In this document: positions 34,701 to 41,690 of the stretch, piece after piece
How positions within the stretch are numbered: position 1 is the first letter of the stretch
How the letters are laid out: every line of letters begins with the position of its first letter
Assembly (NCBI RefSeq): GCF_001427525.1
Contig: NZ_LMGU01000001.1
Span: 1,273,788-1,337,787, forward strand
Length of the DNA: 64,000 nucleotides
Direction of reading: 5' to 3'
Source: Microbacterium sp. Root61
GTDB taxonomy: Bacteria > Actinomycetota > Actinomycetes > Actinomycetales > Microbacteriaceae
The notes under the pieces: model-generated
Seen by the model: only the letters and a program-made list of their open reading frames with translations
Told to the model about the DNA's origin: nothing
The model's database searches: none
Translations under genes and position numbers: made by a program

Positions 34701-35183
34701 GTGCGTGATGGCGCCGGCGAGGCGGTGGTACCCCTCCTCCCCACGGGCGAGGACGAGCAGGTGCGCGCCAACCGGATCGGGTTCGCCGTTCTGCGGCTTG
34801 GGCAGCTCGAGGGAGAGCTCGGCCCCGAAGACGGTCTTCAGCTGCAGCGTCTCTGCCGCCTCGGCGAAGCGGACGATGCCGTAGAAGCCGTCGTGGTCGG
34901 TGACGGCCATCGCATGCAGCCCCAGCCGCTCCGCCTCTTCGGCGAGATCTTCGGGCGAGGAAGCACCGTCGAGGAAGGAGAACGACGAATGCGCGTGCAG
35001 CTCGGCGTACGGCACCGCGTCTTCGGGACGCTCGATCTGCGGGGGCACATAGGGTCCGCGTTTGCGAGACCATGCGGGACTGTCGCCGCCGTCCGCGTTC
35101 GCGGGCACGCCGGTGGGGCGACGGGTGTCGCTGAGGAGCCGCTCCATCTCGGACCACGGCACGGACGGGTTGTGGAAGCCCAT
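31731..35183 (-). CDS. dnaE2: Error-prone DNA polymerase III alpha subunit DnaE2
   Basis: 1150 residues, third gene of the imuA-imuB-dnaE2 mutagenesis cassette. N-terminal PHP domain (YAELHAHSSFSFLDG), then the C-family polymerase palm with catalytic acids in PDIDVDFDSDRREE near residue 460, helix-hairpin-helix (GLAGVKGIGATVAGKI) and a C-terminal OB domain. DnaE2 carries out translesion synthesis after DNA damage. The start has GGGGAG upstream and lies 15 nt after the imuB stop. An unusual insert at about residues 850-900, before the HhH part, contains an interspersed DNA repeat (32541-32579) read in frame. All catalytic motifs are intact. Confidence 0.95.
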   Translation of the reverse strand: MGFHNPSVPWSEMERLLSDTRRPTGVPANADGGDSPAWSRKRGPYVPPQIERPEDAVPYAELHAHSSFSFLDGASSPEDLAEEAERLGLHAMAVTDHDGFYGIVRFAEAAETLQLKTVFGAELSLELPKPQNGEPDPVGAHLLVLARGEEGYHRLAGAITHAQLTGAEKGRPSYDLEELAGAADGHWAVLTGCRKGAVRRALAGGGASGLEAAARELDRLVGLFGRDAVHVELIDQGDPLDSRTNDALARLAAERGLPLLATNNVHYAAPRRQLLAAAVAAVRANRGLDEIDGWLPAHAGAHLRSGAEMQARFARYPGAVARTVTLADELAFPLRRAKPALPKQNVPEGHTPMTWLRHLVWEAVPRKYPDLTEDDRARIEKELGVIEMKDFPGYFLIVHGIVQEARRRGILCQGRGSAANSAICYLLDITAVDSIAYKLPFERFLSSLREEEPDIDVDFDSDRREEIIQWVYATYGRERSAQVANVIQYRPKNAVRDMAKALGFSPGQQDAWSKQVEGWGASLETGSGHDIPDQVIEFATELLKAPRHLGIHSGGMVLTDRPVGEVVPIEHARMPNRTVIQWDKEDAAWMGLVKFDLLGLGMLAALQYCFDLIRDATGEEWELSTIPKEEKAVYDMLCRADSIGVFQVESRAQMGLLPRLQPRRFYDLVVQIALIRPGPIQGGAVHPFVRRKLGQEVVTYAHPKLEPVLERTLGIPVFQEQLMQMAVAIGNVSGEDADLLRRAMGSKRGVERIESLKEKLYEGMATNGLVGADADAIYAKIQAFANFGFAESHSLSFALLVYASSWIKLHYPGAFLAGLLRAQPMGFYSPATLVSDARRHGVEVLRPDLHASGVEASLEPGAGSVIDTPVVERGSAATETKRPTGLDACAHRRQPPVGDFDITEPDVSAAHRRDGGFAVRLGLAGVKGIGATVAGKIVAERGRGGDYRDLRDLVRRTGVSTAQLEALATAGAFDCFGMTRREAIWLAGSAAQDRVEFLPDSMVSVQPPLFTDPTSYEVLAADLWATGVSTSDHPMTHYRSGLDARGVLTSRELRTYESGRRIEVAGLVTHRQRPATASGITFINLEDEHGLVNVICSIGVWNRYRRVVRNSPALIVRGILERSVEGVANLLADRFEDLRVGVDHRSRDFR
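32541..32579. repeat. Interspersed REP-like repeat inside dnaE2
   Basis: Read on the minus strand, GGTCGTTGAGCGAGG then GCGCAGCGACCGAGACG and AAACG. The pattern (GTTGAGCGAGC...GAGACGAAACG) is one I associate with intergenic repeats of Microbacteriaceae genomes, from memory and not checked. Here it sits in frame in dnaE2, encoding roughly PVVERGSAATETKRP. Only one copy is seen in this window. Confidence 0.5.
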
Positions 35184-35198
35184 CAGGTGCTCCCCTGC

Positions 35199-36770
35199 TC
35201 AGTCATAGCGCGCCTCGGCCCGCCAGCCGTCGTCCCAGATGACCAGCCACGCGATCTGGTCGGCGTCGACGAGCTGGAAGCGGTGCGCACGACGGCGGCG
35301 CACAGCATCCCATCCCCGCTCCACGACCGGCCACGGCCCCGCCCACGCCACCACCTCGCGGCGGCGGCCACTCTCGGTCAGCACCGCCGGCTCGGCGGTG
35401 AGCGTGCCGCGCTCGTCGACGGCGACCGGGGCGCCGCCCAGCGCCGTCACCTCCACCGCGCGCGGATCGGGGAAGACCGTCGTGGGCAGCGGGTCGGGCA
35501 AGCTTCCCGGCCACGGACGTGCCCGCTCCTTGGCGAGCACCACCCGGTCGCCCCACGGCACGAGCACCTGTCGCTCCGACAGCCAGCGCCCGCCCCCGAT
35601 CGCCGACGTGACCACGCCTCGGTGCCCCAGCATCGCCTGCACCCGCGAGAGCGCGTTGTGCACCCGCTCCTCGGGACCGGCGCCAAAGATCGCGGGCGTG
35701 TGATGGGATGCTTCATCCACCGCCGCCGGCTCCAGCAGCACCCGCACGACCCCGCTGCGCAGCCCACCCTCGGTCTGCGCCTCCCCCAGCTGCCACCGCA
35801 CACGGTCGACCACCGCGCCCGCGTCGAACGACGCCGGGTGCAGCCACACCCGCTCGGATCGCTCGCCCTCCTCGCCCCAGAGCTGTACGCGCAGCTCGGT
35901 GCAAACGAGACGCTCCACAGCGAGCCGGTCGATGAACTCGTCGGCCGGCACGCGGATGCCGAACGCGACCTGGTCGGCGATCTCGAGGGGCGGCTCGAAG
36001 ACGACCTCCCGCTGCAGCTCGGGCGGCGGGATGCGCGGGTCGACGGGACGGGAGTCCCGGCCCGCGGCCAGGGCGTGCAGGCGGATGCCCCGCTCGCCGA
36101 ACCGTTCGCGCACCCGCTCGGCCTCGAGCGCCGCGAAGTCGCCGAGGGTCTGCACGCCGAGCTGGCCGAGCAGCTCGATGAGCTCGGGACCGGCGCTGAG
36201 CGCGGCATCTCCGAGCACGGTGACGGGCAGCGGGGCGAGGAAGGCGTCCGCCCCGGCGACCGGGATGATGCGCACCGGATCCGCCCGGCGGGCCGCCTGC
36301 TCGGCGGTGAACGGACCGTCGGCGATCCCCGCCCGCACATCCGTGAGCCCCTGCCCGGCGAGCGCCTCGAGCAGCACCCGCGCGGCCTCCGCCTCGCCGC
36401 CGTAGTAGCGGGCGGGTCCGCGGGCGCGCAGCGCGCACAGGCCAGGACGGATGATCTGCACCCCGGGCGCGCGCTCCTCGACGACCGCCACGACAGGCGC
36501 GAAGACCCGGTGATCGCGCGCGGCATCGGACGGCACGATCACCAGGCTGGGGCAGCGCGCCTGCGCATCGCGGCGGCGCTGCCCGCGTCGGACGCCCTCG
36601 GCGCGGGCCGACCGCGAGCAGGCCACGACCAGGTTGCGCTCCAGCACGGCGATCGGCTGTGCGCCGTCGAGCGCCGCGAGCGCCTCGTCGGACCCATCGC
36701 GCAGCAGGGCGGTGACGGGCCAGTCGGGGAACCACAGCACGAGGCTGCGGGTGGGCGGGGAAGACTCCAC
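35199..36770 (-). CDS. imuB: ImuB, Y-family polymerase-like mutagenesis protein
   Basis: About 523 residues from GTG at 36770, two nt after the imuA stop. The N-terminus RSLVLWFPDWPVTALL and the finger-like PIAVLERNLVVACSRSARAE mark the Y-family fold. The catalytic acids of true Y polymerases are not evident (for example RARGPARYYGGE), as expected of ImuB, which serves as an adaptor linking DnaE2 to the beta clamp. The C-terminal third (from about 350) is the ImuB tail, including WLSERQVLVPWGDRVVLAKE and FQLVDADQIAWLVIWDDGW. It belongs to the SOS-controlled cassette with imuA and dnaE2. Confidence 0.92.
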   Translation of the reverse strand: MESSPPTRSLVLWFPDWPVTALLRDGSDEALAALDGAQPIAVLERNLVVACSRSARAEGVRRGQRRRDAQARCPSLVIVPSDAARDHRVFAPVVAVVEERAPGVQIIRPGLCALRARGPARYYGGEAEAARVLLEALAGQGLTDVRAGIADGPFTAEQAARRADPVRIIPVAGADAFLAPLPVTVLGDAALSAGPELIELLGQLGVQTLGDFAALEAERVRERFGERGIRLHALAAGRDSRPVDPRIPPPELQREVVFEPPLEIADQVAFGIRVPADEFIDRLAVERLVCTELRVQLWGEEGERSERVWLHPASFDAGAVVDRVRWQLGEAQTEGGLRSGVVRVLLEPAAVDEASHHTPAIFGAGPEERVHNALSRVQAMLGHRGVVTSAIGGGRWLSERQVLVPWGDRVVLAKERARPWPGSLPDPLPTTVFPDPRAVEVTALGGAPVAVDERGTLTAEPAVLTESGRRREVVAWAGPWPVVERGWDAVRRRRAHRFQLVDADQIAWLVIWDDGWRAEARYD

Positions 36771-36772
36771 GT

Positions 36773-37501
36773 TCAGCCCACCGCCCTCGCTTCGAGCAGC
36801 TCGCGCTCCCCGATCCGAGGAACGGCCGTGATCGGTGCGTACTGCGCCGGCGCGGACTCCTGCAGCGCCGACACCGTGCCGTCGGCGGCGGGAAGCAGCA
36901 TCCGGGATCGCCGGGGAACCGGCCAGCGCCGGCTGGAGGAGGTGACGGTGAGCGCGCGACCGGCGAGATAGCCGTAGCCGTTGCCCAGCCCGCTCCATTC
37001 GGGTTCACTGACCCGCAGCGTGGCCTCGGCCTGCGGCCACTGCCCCTGCACGATCAGCACCGAGCCGCGGTCGCGCAGGCGCGCGCCGAGCCGGGCGGCC
37101 TCGGCATCCATCACCCGCCCCGGCGGGCGGACCGCGACGATGGGCAGCACCTCGGCGACGGTCGCGGCGACCACGAGCCAGCGCGGACCGGGATCGGGGA
37201 TGAGCACGAGCCGATCCAGATTCACGCCGAGCCGCTCGGCGGCCTCGGCACCAAGCTCGGGCATGCCGATCACCCCGCACCAGGTGCCCTCCTGCGAGGG
37301 GCGCGCCATCAGCGCAAGCAGCAACGACATCGAGGGTGCGAGGGAGTACGCCGACCCCGGCCGCAGTCCGCCGCCGGGCAGGAGCTCGGTGAAGGCCGGA
37401 TGCGTCGGCAGCACCGGCACATCGAGGCGACGGCCCTGCACCCGCTCGAGTTTGGCGCGCAGTGCCTGCACCTCGCTGCGCGCGGCGGCGTTGTCTTGCA
37501 C
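36773..37501 (-). CDS. imuA: ImuA-like (RecA-related) SOS mutagenesis protein
   Basis: 242 residues from GTG at 37501, where GAGGG lies 5 nt upstream. An upstream ATG at 37549 is in frame but lies beyond the SOS box, so the LexA operator would fall inside the coding region; I reject that start. RecA-like features include PGGGLRPGSAYSLAPSMSLL (degenerate Walker A region) and LDRLVLIPDPGPRWLVVAA. Family proteins (ImuA') support ImuB and DnaE2 in translesion synthesis. First gene of the operon. Confidence 0.85.
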   Translation of the reverse strand: MQDNAAARSEVQALRAKLERVQGRRLDVPVLPTHPAFTELLPGGGLRPGSAYSLAPSMSLLLALMARPSQEGTWCGVIGMPELGAEAAERLGVNLDRLVLIPDPGPRWLVVAATVAEVLPIVAVRPPGRVMDAEAARLGARLRDRGSVLIVQGQWPQAEATLRVSEPEWSGLGNGYGYLAGRALTVTSSSRRWPVPRRSRMLLPAADGTVSALQESAPAQYAPITAVPRIGERELLEARAVG

Positions 37502-37523
37502 GATCGCCCTCACCACCTCAGAA

Positions 37524-37539
37524 TAGAACAGATGTTCTA
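37524..37539. promoter_or_regulatory. SOS box (LexA operator) of imuA-imuB-dnaE2
   Basis: Perfect palindrome TAGAAC-AGAT-GTTCTA, matching the actinobacterial LexA consensus (TCGAAC-N4-GTTCGA with the common A/T variants). It lies 23 nt upstream of the chosen imuA start and covers the likely promoter, so the whole mutagenesis operon should be repressed until DNA damage. Confidence 0.92.
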
Positions 37540-37633
37540 CATCTGCCACCTGAGATCGAGGCTAACCCTGCCCACCGACACTCACGGAGTGCGAAATCCG
37601 TGAGTTATGTTCGAGACTCACTCCACCGAAACG

Positions 37634-38197
37634 TCACCCCGAGACGAGCTCCGCCGTCGTCGCGATGCGGGCGAATCCGCCCGCCTGCAGGTCCAGAGCT
37701 GTCGTGAGCATGAGCTCCGCGGCCGTGCGCGTCACGATGCCGACACCCGCGACATCCGTCGACAGATCGAAGGTCCGCGTGGCATCGAGCGGCACCGTCA
37801 CGTCGTAGCCGAGGTTGCCCGCCATCCGGGCGGTCGTCTCCACGCACATGTTCGTCTGGATGCCGCAGATCACCAGCTCCTGGATACCCTGCTCCCCCAG
37901 CCACGCGTGCAGGTCGCGGTCGCCGTAGAACGCCGAGTTCACATTCTTCGACACGAACAGCGCCGGCCGCACCGCCGCGACCGCGTCGATGAGGGCGTTG
38001 CCCGGGTGATCGGGGTGCAGCGGCGACGCCTCCCCACGGGAATCGTGCCGCACGACGACGATCGGCTCGCCCTGCGCCGTCCACGCATCGATCAGTGCGG
38101 TCACGTTCGTCGCGCACTCGGGGTTGCTCGTCGGACCCCAGAAGTCCAGGTCGTCGAAGCCGCGTTGCATGTCGATCACGATGAGAGCACGAGTCAT
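37634..38197 (-). CDS. Isochorismatase-family cysteine hydrolase
   Basis: 187 residues. The catalytic triad is visible: Asp in ALIVIDMQRGF near residue 9, Lys in FVSKNVNSAF near 85 and Cys in ICGIQTNMCVETTA near 118. Family members hydrolyse amides or vinyl ethers such as nicotinamide, biuret or isochorismate. Its ATG overlaps the stop of the EamA gene by 4 nt, so the two are one operon, likely under the divergent MarR regulator. Substrate unknown. Confidence 0.9.
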   Translation of the reverse strand: MTRALIVIDMQRGFDDLDFWGPTSNPECATNVTALIDAWTAQGEPIVVVRHDSRGEASPLHPDHPGNALIDAVAAVRPALFVSKNVNSAFYGDRDLHAWLGEQGIQELVICGIQTNMCVETTARMAGNLGYDVTVPLDATRTFDLSTDVAGVGIVTRTAAELMLTTALDLQAGGFARIATTAELVSG

Positions 38198-39117
38198 GCC
38201 CTCATCCCACCACGCGCGAGGGCCGGCGCGTCACCCGCAGACGGACGGATGCCGTCGGCTTTCTGCCGACGCGGCCGCATCGTTCCGACCACGATGCCGA
38301 CCACCACCAGCGCGAAACCGACCGCCTGCGGCAGCCCGAACACCTCACCGGCGACCACGACCCCGAGCAGCACGCCGGTCAGCGGATTGAGGAGCCCGAT
38401 GATGCCGACGGTTGCGGGAGCAAGGCGTCGCAATCCGGCGAACCAGGCGACGTAGGCGACAGCCGTGGCCACCAGCGTCACGTACGCGAAGCCGAGGGCG
38501 GATGCCGGGGTCAGCGCCGGCGGCGGCCCCTCGATCACCAGCACGAAAGGCAGCAGCACGAGAGATCCGCCGATCAGCTGCCACGACGTCATCGCCAACG
38601 CAGGCACGCCGGAGCCCCACCGCGCGGTCAGCACGAATCCGAGCGAGGACGCGACCATCGCGCCGAGCGACGCGGCGACACCGATCGGATCCACCGGGCC
38701 CGCGCCGAAACCGAGCATGAGCACCACTCCGGCGATGCCGACGATCGCCCCGATCGCACTGGCGACCGCCGGACGCTGCCGCATCAGCGCCCACGCGAAC
38801 AGCATCATGCAGGCTGCGGAGGTGGACATCAGGGTCGCCGCCATGCTCGAGGGAAGCCGCTGCCCGGCGATGTAGATGAGCACGAAGAACCCGCCGACGT
38901 TGAGCGTGCCCAGCAGTAGCGACCGCCACCACCAGTGGCCCGTCGGCAGCTTCCGCGCAATGAGCAGGACGAGGATCCCTGCGGGCAGCGCGCGCAGCAG
39001 GCCGCCCCACAGCGGCGCATCCGCCGGTAGGAGCTGGCGGGTGACGAAGTAGGTGCTCCCCCACGCGATCGGTGCGATCGCGGTGATGAGCACCCAGCGC
39101 CATGACTTATCTTCCAT
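38194..39117 (-). CDS. EamA-family drug/metabolite transporter
   Basis: 307 residues with ten membrane helices and the duplicated EamA pattern (WRWVLITAIAPIAWGSTYFV at the start, GLRRLAPATVGIIGLLNPLT in the second half). It probably exports or imports a small metabolite. ATG at 39117 is preceded by TATACT 7 nt upstream, so the mRNA should be leaderless. The -10 box is flanked by two identical 12-bp palindromes, and one of them covers the start codon. Expression is thus likely set by the divergent MarR protein. The stop overlaps the isochorismatase start. Confidence 0.92.
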   Translation of the reverse strand: MEDKSWRWVLITAIAPIAWGSTYFVTRQLLPADAPLWGGLLRALPAGILVLLIARKLPTGHWWWRSLLLGTLNVGGFFVLIYIAGQRLPSSMAATLMSTSAACMMLFAWALMRQRPAVASAIGAIVGIAGVVLMLGFGAGPVDPIGVAASLGAMVASSLGFVLTARWGSGVPALAMTSWQLIGGSLVLLPFVLVIEGPPPALTPASALGFAYVTLVATAVAYVAWFAGLRRLAPATVGIIGLLNPLTGVLLGVVVAGEVFGLPQAVGFALVVVGIVVGTMRPRRQKADGIRPSAGDAPALARGGMRA

Positions 39118-39150
39118 GGAAGGAAGTATAGCTTCCGCGGAAGATACACT
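39111..39150. promoter_or_regulatory. Divergent promoter with paired MarR-type operators
   Basis: Two palindromes, CTTCCATGGAAG (39111-39122) and CTTCCGCGGAAG (39132-39143), lie with centres 21 bp apart, two helix turns. TATACT (39125-39130, minus) is the -10 box of the EamA gene, 7 nt before its ATG. TACACT (39145-39150, plus) is the -10 of the MarR gene, 6 nt before its ATG. The regulator most likely represses both directions from these sites. Confidence 0.85.
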
Positions 39151-39156
39151 AGGCGG

Positions 39157-39657
39157 ATGGATGCCGCACCCGACCGCGTCGACACGATCCAGGCCGAATG
39201 GCGCCGAGAGCGCCCCGACCTGGATCCCTCGCCTCAGGCCGTCATCGGGCGCCTCCATCGCGTGGCGACGACGCTCACCGAGCGACTCACCGACGGCTAC
39301 CGCGTCTTCGACCTGACCGAGGGCGAGTTCGATGTGCTGGCCGCCCTGCGTCGCGCCGGCGCGCCGTTCGAACGCGCCGCCGGCGAGCTCGCCGACCACA
39401 CGATGATCACCACCGGTGGCCTCACCAAACGCGTCGATCGGCTCGAGCAGCGGGGGCTGGTGCAGCGCCGGGCCGAGGCATCCGATGCCCGTCGTCGATT
39501 CATCCGGCTCACCCCCACCGGCGCGGACCTCATCGACCGCGCTTTCACCGCCCATCTCGCCAACGAGCACAGCCTGCTCGACGAGCTCGGCGAAGCGGAT
39601 GCTGCGGACCTGGCGCGGATCCTCGCGCGGTGGCTGCGGGTGCTGGGCGAGGACTGA
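39157..39657 (+). CDS. MarR-family transcriptional regulator
   Basis: 166 residues. The winged-helix core (about 55-125) includes LTEGEFDVLAALRRAG, MITTGGLTKRVDRLEQRGLV and the wing DARRRFIRLTPTG. The dimerisation helices at both ends are typical. It is divergent from the EamA/isochorismatase operon, with which it shares a promoter region holding two identical palindromes, so autorepression and control of the transporter are likely. Ligand unknown. Leaderless by promoter position. Confidence 0.92.
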   Translation: MDAAPDRVDTIQAEWRRERPDLDPSPQAVIGRLHRVATTLTERLTDGYRVFDLTEGEFDVLAALRRAGAPFERAAGELADHTMITTGGLTKRVDRLEQRGLVQRRAEASDARRRFIRLTPTGADLIDRAFTAHLANEHSLLDELGEADAADLARILARWLRVLGED

Positions 39658-39717
39658 GCGCAGAACTCACGGCCCGCTCCCAGCTTCGCGGGACCAAAAC
39701 GGCACCCGCATCCGTTC

Positions 39718-39759
39718 TCCTCCTATGACGCGGCAGCCAGCCGCGTCCCCATAGGAGGA
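39718..39759 (+). promoter_or_regulatory. Hairpin sequestering the msrBA ribosome binding site
   Basis: TCCTCCTATG (39718-39727) pairs perfectly with CATAGGAGGA (39750-39759), and inside it ACGCGGC (39728-39734) pairs with GCCGCGT (39740-39746) around an AGCCA loop; a CCC bulge completes it. The whole AGGAGG ribosome binding site of msrB (GTG at 39764) is inside the stem, next to the mRNA's own anti-Shine-Dalgarno sequence. A 9-codon frame starting MTRQPAASP also lies in the stem. Translational control is inferred. Confidence 0.7.
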
Positions 39760-39763
39760 CACC

Positions 39764-40243
39764 GTGTCACACGACTACCGCAAGACTCCCGAGGCCATCG
39801 AGCGCCTCACCCCTCAGCAGTTCCACGTCACGCAGGAGCAGGGCACCGAGCCCGCCTTCCGCAACGAGTACTGGAACAACCACGAGCCCGGCCTCTACGT
39901 CGATGTCGTCTCGGGGCAGCCGCTCTTCTCATCCACCGACAAGTACGACAGCGGCACCGGATGGCCGAGCTTCACCCGCCCGCTCGCCCGCGACGCCGTC
40001 ACCGAGCATGTCGACGGCATGCTCTGGATGAAGCGCACCGAAGTGCGCTCCTCTAGCGTCGGCAGCCACCTCGGGCACGTCTTCGACGATGGACCGCGGG
40101 ATGCCGGAGGCATGCGGTACTGCATGAACTCGGCGTCGCTGCGCTTCATCCCCGCCGCAGACCTCGAGGCACAGGGCTACGGTGAATACCGCGAGCTCTT
40201 CGACGGAGCCGCCGACACGACCACCCAGGAGAACGCATCATGA
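39764..40243 (+). CDS. msrB: Peptide-methionine (R)-S-oxide reductase MsrB
   Basis: 159 residues from GTG at 39764 with AGGAGG inside the upstream hairpin. MsrB core: [25 protein letters not shown] and the catalytic Cys in [11 protein letters not shown] near residue 127. The two zinc CxxC pairs are absent, so it is the zinc-free form, unlike the second msrB at 58179. It reduces methionine-R-sulfoxide in proteins. Its stop overlaps msrA by 4 nt, so both enzymes, which repair the two sulfoxide isomers, are made together. Confidence 0.95.
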   Translation: MSHDYRKTPEAIERLTPQQFHVTQEQGTEPAFRNEYWNNHEPGLYVDVVSGQPLFSSTDKYDSGTGWPSFTRPLARDAVTEHVDGMLWMKRTEVRSSSVGSHLGHVFDDGPRDAGGMRYCMNSASLRFIPAADLEAQGYGEYRELFDGAADTTTQENAS

Positions 40244-40785
40244 CCGACACCGGCGCCATCACCCGCACCCCCGGAACCGAGACGGCGGTCCTCGCCGGCG
40301 GATGCTTCTGGGGCATGGAAGACCTCATCCGCCGCCAGCCCGGAGTACTGGCCACGCGCGTCGGCTACACCGGCGGCCGTAACGACCACGCGACGTACCG
40401 CAACCACCCGGGGCACGCCGAGGCCGTGGAGATCGTCTTCGACCCCACGAAGACGACGTACCGCGACATCCTGGCGTTCTTCTTCCAGATCCACGACCCG
40501 TCCACGCTCGACCGGCAGGGCAACGACATCGGCTCGAGCTACCGCTCGACGATCTTCCCGCTCTCGCCCGAGCAGGAGCAGGTCGCGCGCGACACCATCG
40601 CGGACGTGGACGCCTCCGGCCTGTGGCCGGGCAAGGCCGTCACCACGATCGAGCCGGAAGGTCCCTTCTGGGAGGCCGAGCCGGAGCACCAGGACTACCT
40701 GATCAAGTACCCCAACGGCTACACGTGCCACTTCCCGCGTGCGGGATGGGTGCTGCCGAAGCGAGACGCGACCGCGGTCTCCTAG
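40240..40785 (+). CDS. msrA: Peptide-methionine (S)-S-oxide reductase MsrA
   Basis: 181 residues. The catalytic Cys is in [11 protein letters not shown] near residue 23. [14 protein letters not shown] and [19 protein letters not shown] are the other MsrA signatures. It reduces methionine-S-sulfoxide and completes the pair with msrB, to which it is coupled by an ATGA overlap. A strong terminator follows the stop. Cytosolic, no signal peptide. The recycling cysteine near the C-terminus is probably in CHFPRAG. Confidence 0.95.
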   Translation: MTDTGAITRTPGTETAVLAGGCFWGMEDLIRRQPGVLATRVGYTGGRNDHATYRNHPGHAEAVEIVFDPTKTTYRDILAFFFQIHDPSTLDRQGNDIGSSYRSTIFPLSPEQEQVARDTIADVDASGLWPGKAVTTIEPEGPFWEAEPEHQDYLIKYPNGYTCHFPRAGWVLPKRDATAVS

Positions 40786-40794
40786 GCGCTTGAC

Positions 40795-40827
40795 GAGACG
40801 GCTCCGCGCATTGCGCGGGGCCGTTTC
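40795..40827. terminator. Bidirectional terminator between msrA and HNH gene
   Basis: A 15-bp stem of mostly G-C pairs (GAGACGGCTCCGCGC with GCGCGGGGCCGTTTC) around an ATT loop, followed by a short T-rich tail on the plus side. It lies between two convergent genes and can stop transcription from both. Confidence 0.8.
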
Positions 40828-40839
40828 GCGGTTTCGGCG

Positions 40840-41340
40840 TCAGGCCGCGGTGAGTTCGAGGTACGCGCTCCACCGAGGATCGGCGCGCTCGGTGCCCCGC
40901 ACCGTCCACTGCGTCCCGCGCGGTGGACGCGGCACGAGCCGCAGCTCCCACTCCATCTCCTGCGGGGTGCGATCGCCCTTGATGTTGTTGCAGCGCAGGC
41001 AGCACGCGACCAGATTCTCCCACGAATCCGCGCCGCCGCGCGAGCGCGGCTGGACGTGATCGATGGTGGAGGCGGTCTTGCCGCAGTACCCGCAGCGGTG
41101 CGCGTCACGGCGCAGCACGCCGCGACGGGTCACCGGGATGCTGCGACCTCCGGGGACGCGCACGTACCGGGACAGCAGGATCACGGCAGGTCTCTCGTAC
41201 GAGCCGCGCGCCCCCCAGATCGGCTCACCCTCGATCTGCTCGATGACGGTCGCCTTCTCGTTCAAGACCAGCACGATAGCTCGTTTGAACGAAACCACGG
41301 CCAGCGGTTCGTAACCTGCATTCAGCACCAGAGTGCGCAT
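40840..41340 (-). CDS. HNH endonuclease family protein
   Basis: 166 residues with the HNH zinc core: CGYCGKTASTIDHVQPRSRG followed by ACCLRCNNIKGDRTP. The N-terminal part (MRTLVLNAGYEPLAVVSF) is the usual start of a chromosomal actinobacterial HNH family that is conserved and not island-borne. It probably cuts or binds DNA, but its physiological role is unknown. ATG at 41340 has GAGGATGAGG upstream. Convergent with msrA across a terminator. Confidence 0.9.
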   Translation of the reverse strand: MRTLVLNAGYEPLAVVSFKRAIVLVLNEKATVIEQIEGEPIWGARGSYERPAVILLSRYVRVPGGRSIPVTRRGVLRRDAHRCGYCGKTASTIDHVQPRSRGGADSWENLVACCLRCNNIKGDRTPQEMEWELRLVPRPPRGTQWTVRGTERADPRWSAYLELTAA

Positions 41341-41416
41341 TCCTCATCCTCTCGAACGGACCGAGACGGCTTCTCGGTTATTCGACGTGATGACGATGGA
41401 TCAGTTTCGGGGAATG

Positions 41417-41443
41417 AAAAAGCGCCGTCCTATGGACGACGCT
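41417..41443 (-). terminator. Terminator of the small-protein unit
   Basis: On the minus strand AGCGTCGTCC-ATA-GGACGGCGCT, a 9-10 bp stem with one mismatch, is followed by five T. It overlaps the stop codon (TAG in the loop) of the small ORF at 41430-41540, a compact 3' end arrangement. Confidence 0.7.
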
Positions 41444-41540
41444 GGGACGCCACGACAGCGTCGTGGTCTCCGCTCACACGATGCCGAAGAACGAGCAAGC
41501 CAAGCGCATCCATGGTTCGGATACGAGGTGTGCTGTTCAT
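41430..41540 (-). CDS. Possible 36-residue small protein
   Basis: ATG at 41540 has a perfect GGAGG 6 nt upstream, and the 36-codon frame stops at 41432 inside a terminator hairpin. The product starts MNSTPRIRTMDALG and contains LLVLRHRVSGDHDAVV; it is mostly basic with a short hydrophobic centre. I recognise no family. A strong ribosome binding site plus an intrinsic terminator argue for a real small gene, or for a structured small RNA carrying a leader peptide. Its position between the HNH gene and the M23 peptidase gene, all on the minus strand, gives no functional hint. Confidence 0.42.
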   Translation of the reverse strand: MNSTPRIRTMDALGLLVLRHRVSGDHDAVVASQRRP

Positions 41541-41637
41541 CGGCGCCCTCCGCTTTCTCTCAGCGTCGGGATTCAGGCTAATACACGGGGCCGACACGCG
41601 GGTCGTAGCCGGGTGAATGCACAGTGGCGTGTCGAAG

Positions 41638-41667
41638 AACGGATGCCGCGCTGACGCGGCATCCGTT
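41638..41667. terminator. Terminator after the M23 peptidase gene
   Basis: AACGGATGCCGCG (41638-41650) and CGCGGCATCCGTT (41655-41667) form a perfect 13-bp stem around CTGA. It lies 24 nt beyond the stop of the M23 peptidase gene on the minus strand and can act in both directions. Confidence 0.8.
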
Positions 41668-41690
41668 TCGACGCATCGATGTCGCTGCGG

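Noticed and set aside
33987-36971. A 994-codon plus-strand frame across dnaE2 and imuB
   Set aside because: It is an antisense artefact: Arg/His/Leu-rich with no recognisable domains, while the opposite strand encodes complete DnaE2 and ImuB.
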